Assembly (NCBI GenBank): GCA_029060585.1
Contig: JAIDTS010000063.1
Location: forward strand, 1 to 11,446
DNA from: Muribaculaceae bacterium
GTDB lineage: Bacteria; Bacteroidota; Bacteroidia; Bacteroidales; Muribaculaceae
Length of the DNA: 11,446 nucleotides
Direction: 5' to 3'
Positions 7,224 through 11,446 of this stretch are shown here, one piece after another. The stretch's first letter is position 1; each line of letters starts with the position of its first letter. The notes below the pieces were generated by a model, which was given only the letters and a program-made list of their open reading frames with translations, did not search any database and had not been told where the DNA came from. Position numbers and translations under genes: made by a program.

Positions 7224-10079
7224 ATGAATAAACGATTCCTTTCTCTCCTGACACTCTCCTGCCTCGCCGTGGCTACATTGATTGCCGCCACAGTCAAGGG
7301 GCGCATCGTCGACTCACAGGGGCAACCCCTGATAGGAGCTACAGCCACTCTGCTTGCTCTTCCCGACTCAACTATAGTTTCCGGAATGATGACCGACATC
7401 GAAGGTGCATATGAATTCAAAGATCTTACACCGCGCCGATACCTTTTGAAGGCTTCGATGACTGGCATGGACACCGAGATGACTGACTTTACCATCGCTG
7501 ACACCACAAAGATGGTGGAGCTACCTGCACTAAAGCTCTACGACGAGTCTACGGTCTTGAAAGAACTCGTCGTGAAGGGAGTGAAGGCAGCCGTAGTTGC
7601 CAAAGAAGATACCATTGAATACAATGCAGATTCTTTCCACACCACTGACAACGCCATGGTGGAAGACCTCCTCAAGAAGATGCCCGGTATGGAAGTCGGG
7701 AAGGACGGAAGCATCACGGCAAACGGTAAAAGCGTCTCCAAAATACTTATCAACGGAAAGGAAGCCTACGGAGATGATCCGTCGATGGCTACGAAAAACT
7801 TCAGCGCCAAGGCTGTTTCGAAGGTTCAGGTCGTAGACCGCAAGAGTGAGCAAGCTCGTCTTACCGGTGTAGATGATGGTGAAGATGAGACTGTGATCAA
7901 CCTGACAATAAAGAAAGGAATGGAAAACAGCTGGTTTGGCAACGTTAAACTTGGCTACGGCACTGACGGACGCTATTCGGAAAGTTTCACAGTAACAAAC
8001 ATGAACGACGGAAACCGCGTCACAATCAGCGGAAGAGCCAACAACATAAACGAACGTGGAGGCAGAGACATGGGAGGCGGCAACTTCGCAATGGGCGGAG
8101 GCGCGGGAGGAATACTGACCGCCCAGCAGTTAGGCATTGACTTCGCTGTCGGCGATGAGGATAAGCTTGCGGTGGGAGGATTCGTGCGTTACGACCACGG
8201 AGACCGAACCCAGGAGAACAGCAGCGAGACCATGAATCTCCTGCCAGACTCAGTGAGTTACCAGAACTCAACATCATACTCACGCGACAAGAGCCACGAC
8301 CTGATGGCCTTCTTCCGGGCAAGATGGAATCCAAATGAGAACAACACGTTTGACTTCAGACCGTCTTTCACATACAATTTCCGAAATACTTCATCCAACT
8401 CGGAATCTCACCTCTTCGCAGGAGACGCCGCGCATACTGAGGTAAATAGCCAGATTAACGATCGAATCAACAGAGGCAACAACTGGAATGCACGAGGCGA
8501 ACTGACCTACGTACACCGTTTTCCACAGAAAAAGGGGCGTTCTTTCAGTGTCCGAGGAGAATACTCTTTCTCGAACAACCGGCAGCACATGGTCTCCCTC
8601 TCCGAGATAGCCCGCTATCTTCTGGAAAACGAGGATGAGGATTTATTCCGATATACCGACAACAAATCATGGAACAACAACGTCAGCGCACGCTTGACTT
8701 GGACTGAGCCGATCGGCAAACCCGGAAATTTCCTCGAATTCGCCTACCGCATCAATTTCAGGAGCAACAACGCGGACAAATACGTCTACAATCTCCCCAT
8801 GTCGTATTACTATGACAATAATTCAGAACTTCCCTTCTTCGACTATGTGCCGATAGATGGGGTACTGTCTGATACTCTCTCCAACAGTTTCCGTAACGAA
8901 TTCCTTACCCAAAGCGTACGCTTCGGATATGTATTCACCAATAAAGACATGAACCTCAACGCAGGCATAGAGTTCGTGCCATCAAGCAGCAAGAGTACCG
9001 ACCTTATTATATCGGAGCGCAACATTCCACGCCGCAACGTGATCAACTTCGCGCCTTTCTTGCGCTTCCGCTACAAGTTCTCCAAGACACGCTCAATGCA
9101 TCTACACTATAACGCACGTTCTTCCGAACCTTCAATGACACAGCTTCAGCCGGTCAAAGACGAGTCAGATCCCATGAATATCAAGATCGGTAATCCGAAC
9201 TTGAAACCGACTTTCACGCAAAGATTCAATGGTATGTTCCGTGACTTCGACATGGAAAACCAGCGTTCGATTTTCGCCATGATCAATGGTTCTTACACAA
9301 TAAATAACGTTGTGAGCAAGACCACTACCAACAATTTGACCGGAGCACGCGAAACCACATATACGAATACATCAGGAGACTTCTCGATCAACGGCAGGGG
9401 ACGTATCGACCAGCCCCTGAGAAACAGAAATTGGAGATTCTCGGCCAACCTCTTAGCCTCATATTCGAGCAAGAATGGCTACACCAACGGAATATTCAAC
9501 AGGAGCGGAAATATCAACCTGCGCCCCCAAGTGGGAATGACCTTCTCGACAGAGATAGTCCAGATTTCGTTAAATCCTAACTACTCATGGCAATTAGCCA
9601 CCAACACCTTGGCCAATCAGCCAAACCGCAAAAACAGCACCTATGGGTTTGACTCAGACTTCACTCTGATACTTCCCTTCGGCCTCCAGATGAGCACAGG
9701 CCTCAACTACTCGAAGACAGAAGGACTTTCAGCCGGCTACGATTCATCTTCATGGATTTGGAACGCCAATATGCAATATGTGATTCCGAACGCCTACGGC
9801 ATAAGCTTGTTTGCCGAGGCTCATGACATTCTTGGCGACACTAAAAACATATCGCGCAGCGTATCGGCCGCAGCTATCGTCGACAGCCGCTACAACAATC
9901 TTACGCGCTACTTCATGTTTGGAGTCAGCTGGCAGTTTAACTCTGCGACATGGAAGAAGAAAGGCCAGCAAAGCGATGAAGATGACCTGCCGATGCAGGG
10001 TCCGGGTATGGGTCCGGGCGGAAACGGACGTCCTATGGGTCCTCCTCCGGGTGGTTTCGGCGGAGGTAGACCGTTCTGA
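7224..10079 (+). CDS. Outer membrane beta-barrel (TonB-receptor-like, OMP_b-brl_3 type) protein
   Basis: Started at the ATG at 7224, this is 951 residues with a signal peptide at about 1-22 (MNKRFLSLLTLSCLAVATLIAA). An upstream in-frame ATG at 7107 would add 39 residues before that signal, so I rejected it. Seen: a carboxypeptidase-regulatory-like beta-sandwich at about 23-105 (VKGRIVDSQGQPLIGATATL). A plug-like region lies at about 112-235, with EDLLKKMPGMEV at 147-158 and ILINGKEAYG at 174-183. A long barrel rich in alternating aromatic strands and Asn-rich turns makes up most of the rest. A Gly/Met-rich loop is at 278-296. The last 32 residues (920-951) are a Gly/Pro/Met-rich tail ending GGRPF. 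The family sits in the outer membrane; substrate and TonB dependence cannot be read here. No SusD partner is adjacent, so this is not a classical SusC. A leader hairpin precedes it and the hydrolase gene follows. Confidence 0.88.
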   Translation: MNKRFLSLLTLSCLAVATLIAATVKGRIVDSQGQPLIGATATLLALPDSTIVSGMMTDIEGAYEFKDLTPRRYLLKASMTGMDTEMTDFTIADTTKMVELPALKLYDESTVLKELVVKGVKAAVVAKEDTIEYNADSFHTTDNAMVEDLLKKMPGMEVGKDGSITANGKSVSKILINGKEAYGDDPSMATKNFSAKAVSKVQVVDRKSEQARLTGVDDGEDETVINLTIKKGMENSWFGNVKLGYGTDGRYSESFTVTNMNDGNRVTISGRANNINERGGRDMGGGNFAMGGGAGGILTAQQLGIDFAVGDEDKLAVGGFVRYDHGDRTQENSSETMNLLPDSVSYQNSTSYSRDKSHDLMAFFRARWNPNENNTFDFRPSFTYNFRNTSSNSESHLFAGDAAHTEVNSQINDRINRGNNWNARGELTYVHRFPQKKGRSFSVRGEYSFSNNRQHMVSLSEIARYLLENEDEDLFRYTDNKSWNNNVSARLTWTEPIGKPGNFLEFAYRINFRSNNADKYVYNLPMSYYYDNNSELPFFDYVPIDGVLSDTLSNSFRNEFLTQSVRFGYVFTNKDMNLNAGIEFVPSSSKSTDLIISERNIPRRNVINFAPFLRFRYKFSKTRSMHLHYNARSSEPSMTQLQPVKDESDPMNIKIGNPNLKPTFTQRFNGMFRDFDMENQRSIFAMINGSYTINNVVSKTTTNNLTGARETTYTNTSGDFSINGRGRIDQPLRNRNWRFSANLLASYSSKNGYTNGIFNRSGNINLRPQVGMTFSTEIVQISLNPNYSWQLATNTLANQPNRKNSTYGFDSDFTLILPFGLQMSTGLNYSKTEGLSAGYDSSSWIWNANMQYVIPNAYGISLFAEAHDILGDTKNISRSVSAAAIVDSRYNNLTRYFMFGVSWQFNSATWKKKGQQSDEDDLPMQGPGMGPGGNGRPMGPPPGGFGGGRPF

Positions 10080-10088
10080 TCAATTCTT

Positions 10089-10129
10089 AATTAACTGCGT
10101 TCAAGCTAAAGCAAGTCACAATGCATAAT
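10089..10129 (+). repeat. Dispersed copy of the 38-bp intergenic repeat
   Basis: From 10101 to 10125 this copy is identical to unit 1 and the start of unit 2 of the tandem repeat at 2321-2396 (TCAAGCTAAAGCAAGTCACA then ATGCA). The part to the left differs at three bases (AATTAACTGCGT against AATTAGCTACGC). The inverted repeat TTAACT/AGCTAA (10091-10096, 10104-10109) keeps five of six pairs. It lies in the gap between the outer membrane protein gene and the hydrolase gene, and its ATGCATAAT end would encode Met-His-Asn if read as the start of the hydrolase. Confidence 0.85.
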
Positions 10130-10132
10130 CAA

Positions 10133-11287
10133 ATGACTAAGTATATATCTATTGTGGTAGCGGCAGCCGGTCTGATATGGCCGGCGGCCGCTTTTTCTCA
10201 GAATGAGCGGAGCTATGAGATTCAACGCGATATGCCTCTGTTTCTCGATAGCCTTAAGACCGAATTCACCTACCCTATGGCCTGGGGACACAGCGACATC
10301 ACTGACTTCAATCAATGGAGGACAACGGCAAAGGCTAAGCTTGCCGAAGAGATGCTTCTTCCTCCTCCCCGGGCAAACTCATACGATATGGTGATAATCG
10401 ACAGTGAGAAGCGCGACGGTTATACAGCGCATAAGATTGAATTCAACCTGACAAAATATTCGCGTGTCAAGGGTTATCTCCTTGTGCCCGACGGCGAAGG
10501 TCCCCATCCCGGTATCATAGCACTCCACGATCATGGAGCTCATTTCACCATCGGAAAGGAGAAGATGGTGCGTCCGTTCGGAGTAGATCAGTCGGTTCTC
10601 GAAGACAGTGATGCCTGGGCCGACAATCTATATGAAGGTCAGTATGTAGGGGACTATCTTGCCAAGAACGGATATGTGGTTCTTTCCACAGACGCACTCA
10701 TGTGGGGTGAACGTGGATGTAAGGAAGGAAGTGACAATACTCATCTTGCAAGCGTGGCGGGCAATATGTTGCTGCTCGGTCGCAACCTCTCTTCTTGGAT
10801 GACATATGAAGACAGTTACGCGACAGAGTTCCTTGCAAGCCTGCCTGAAGTAGATGCAGAGAGGATTGGATGTACCGGTCTCTCAATGGGTGGCTACCGT
10901 ACTTTCATGCTGGCGGCAGTTTCGCCACTGATTAAAGCGAGCGTAGGAGTCTGCTGGATGACAACGCAGGATGCGATGATGGATTGGAAATACGGTCGTC
11001 ATGAACGCGGAGGATTCGCCAACAACCTTGGAGGTGTCTTCGCTCAGCTTGATTACCCCCATATCGCTTCCCTTGCCTGCCCAAACGCCATGATGCTTAT
11101 CAACGGCGAGACCGACAAACTCTTCAAGCCACACGCAGTGATGGAGTGCTACGACACGATGCATCAGGTCTGGGACAGCCAGGGAGTCGGCGACAGGCTA
11201 GAGACACATCTTCTTCCGCAGGGCCACGAGATGCCGAAAAGAGTTCAACGAATGACTTTGGATTTTTTAGATAAGTTTCTAAAATAA
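10133..11287 (+). CDS. Secreted alpha/beta hydrolase (dienelactone hydrolase/acetyl xylan esterase-like)
   Basis: From the ATG at 10133 this is 384 residues. Residues 1-22 are a signal peptide (TKYISIVVAAAGLIWPAAAF), followed by SQNERS, so the product is likely periplasmic. Seen: GYLLVPDGEGPHPGIIALHDHG at about 114-135, the strand plus oxyanion region of the fold. The nucleophile elbow GLSMGG is at 249-254 with Ser251. An acid candidate is Asp328 in INGETDK, and the His is 365 in PQGHEMP. The triad spacing fits dienelactone hydrolase and acetyl-esterase-like members; the substrate is unknown, but an acyl or acetyl ester on a glycan is plausible. An ATG at 10121 is in frame but lies inside the dispersed repeat, so I preferred 10133. 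The gene begins 53 nt after the outer membrane protein gene with no terminator between them, which suggests one operon. No clear terminator hairpin follows the stop. Confidence 0.9.
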   Translation: MTKYISIVVAAAGLIWPAAAFSQNERSYEIQRDMPLFLDSLKTEFTYPMAWGHSDITDFNQWRTTAKAKLAEEMLLPPPRANSYDMVIIDSEKRDGYTAHKIEFNLTKYSRVKGYLLVPDGEGPHPGIIALHDHGAHFTIGKEKMVRPFGVDQSVLEDSDAWADNLYEGQYVGDYLAKNGYVVLSTDALMWGERGCKEGSDNTHLASVAGNMLLLGRNLSSWMTYEDSYATEFLASLPEVDAERIGCTGLSMGGYRTFMLAAVSPLIKASVGVCWMTTQDAMMDWKYGRHERGGFANNLGGVFAQLDYPHIASLACPNAMMLINGETDKLFKPHAVMECYDTMHQVWDSQGVGDRLETHLLPQGHEMPKRVQRMTLDFLDKFLK

Positions 11288-11360
11288 AAAGCTTTGCATT
11301 CATTGCATCTCTGCGCCCTTTGTGTGCTCTATTATTTTTTCAAAAAAAATATCCGAAAAA
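11288..11360. other. Noncoding spacer with AT-rich inverted repeat
   Basis: No gene is visible. The first part, to about 11330, is of mixed composition with two TTGCAT words. TATTTTTT and AAAAAAATA around 11332-11351 form a short AT-only inverted repeat. It is not a convincing terminator because it has no GC stem. The A-rich stretch directly upstream of the next promoter could act as an UP-like element. Confidence 0.4.
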
Positions 11361-11361
11361 C

Positions 11362-11392
11362 TTGCACAATTCAGAAAAAAGCACTAATTTTG
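11362..11392 (+). promoter_or_regulatory. Strong Bacteroidetes-type promoter for a gene beyond the window
   Basis: TTG at 11362-11364 is followed after 20 nt by TAATTTTG at 11385-11392, an exact TAnnTTTG -7 box continued by CATTG. Transcription would begin near 11399 and run off the right edge. The A-rich sequence just upstream is typical of strong promoters in this phylum. It does not serve any gene inside the window. Confidence 0.78.
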
Positions 11393-11398
11393 CATTGC

Positions 11399-11446
11399 TT
11401 TTCGGGAGGGACCTTGCGAAGCCTTTAGTGGAAACTTCCGATAAAG
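11399..11446 (+). other. Start of a possibly structured transcript, truncated by the window
   Basis: After the predicted transcription start, CGGGAG (11403-11408) can pair with CTTCCG (11435-11440), five standard pairs and one G-U. Inside it is a small CTT-GCG-AAG hairpin (11413-11421). No start codon with a credible ORF is visible before the edge. It may be a 5' leader or a small RNA gene. I could not match it to the riboswitch, tmRNA, RNase P or SRP sequences I know. Confidence 0.4.

Noticed and set aside
7224..10079. SusC component of a polysaccharide utilization locus with the adjacent GH85
   Set aside because: No SusD-like gene is present, and the glycosidase is divergent with its own promoter. 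The barrel resembles the OMP_b-brl_3 type rather than SusC.
11399..11446. S-box, cobalamin or TPP riboswitch, or the start of tmRNA or RNase P RNA
   Set aside because: The visible bases lack the conserved cores of these RNAs that I know, and too little sequence is in view.

Overview
The window looks like a chromosomal segment of a gut-type Bacteroidales bacterium, most plausibly Muribaculaceae. The family assignment is an inference. The evidence for the order is a DUF4301 protein, a carboxypeptidase-regulatory-domain outer membrane beta-barrel protein, a type IX secretion-like C-terminal tail on a large glycosidase, -7 promoter boxes of the TAnnTTTG type, and weak or absent Shine-Dalgarno sequences. 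There are no RNA genes, insertion sequences or CRISPR arrays that I can support.

Layout. (1) 10-2311, plus strand: a small putative lipoprotein followed 19 nt later by a DUF4301 protein whose motifs recall UDP-sugar pyrophosphorylases. (2) 2312-2508: two tandem 38-bp repeat units plus a degenerate remnant, then a strong bidirectional terminator that separates two convergent transcription units. (3) 7032-2509, minus strand: a probable two-gene operon. It encodes a secreted 1279-residue GH85 endo-beta-N-acetylglucosaminidase and, 45 nt downstream, a YhcH/YiaL-family protein that unusually carries a signal peptide. A good Bacteroidetes promoter precedes the GH85 gene. (4) 7033-7223: a divergent, AT-rich intergenic region. 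On its plus strand it holds a terminator-like hairpin with seven Ts just before the next gene. (5) 7224-11287, plus strand: a 951-residue outer membrane beta-barrel (TonB-receptor-like) protein with a Gly/Pro/Met-rich tail, followed by a secreted alpha/beta hydrolase. The 53-nt gap between them contains another copy of the 38-bp repeat. (6) 11288-11446: noncoding, with a strong promoter and the start of a possibly structured transcript that runs off the window.

Functional reading. The GH85/YhcH pair would act outside the cytoplasm. GH85 enzymes cut the chitobiose core of N-glycans, and YhcH-family proteins are sugar anomerases or sugar-binding cupin-like proteins, so together they may process host glycans. 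No SusC/SusD pair is present, so this is not a canonical polysaccharide utilization locus. The most interesting points are the secreted YhcH paired with a GH85, the leader hairpin before the outer membrane protein gene, the hairpin-forming repeat that supplies a false start codon to the hydrolase, and the pyrophosphorylase-like motifs in DUF4301.
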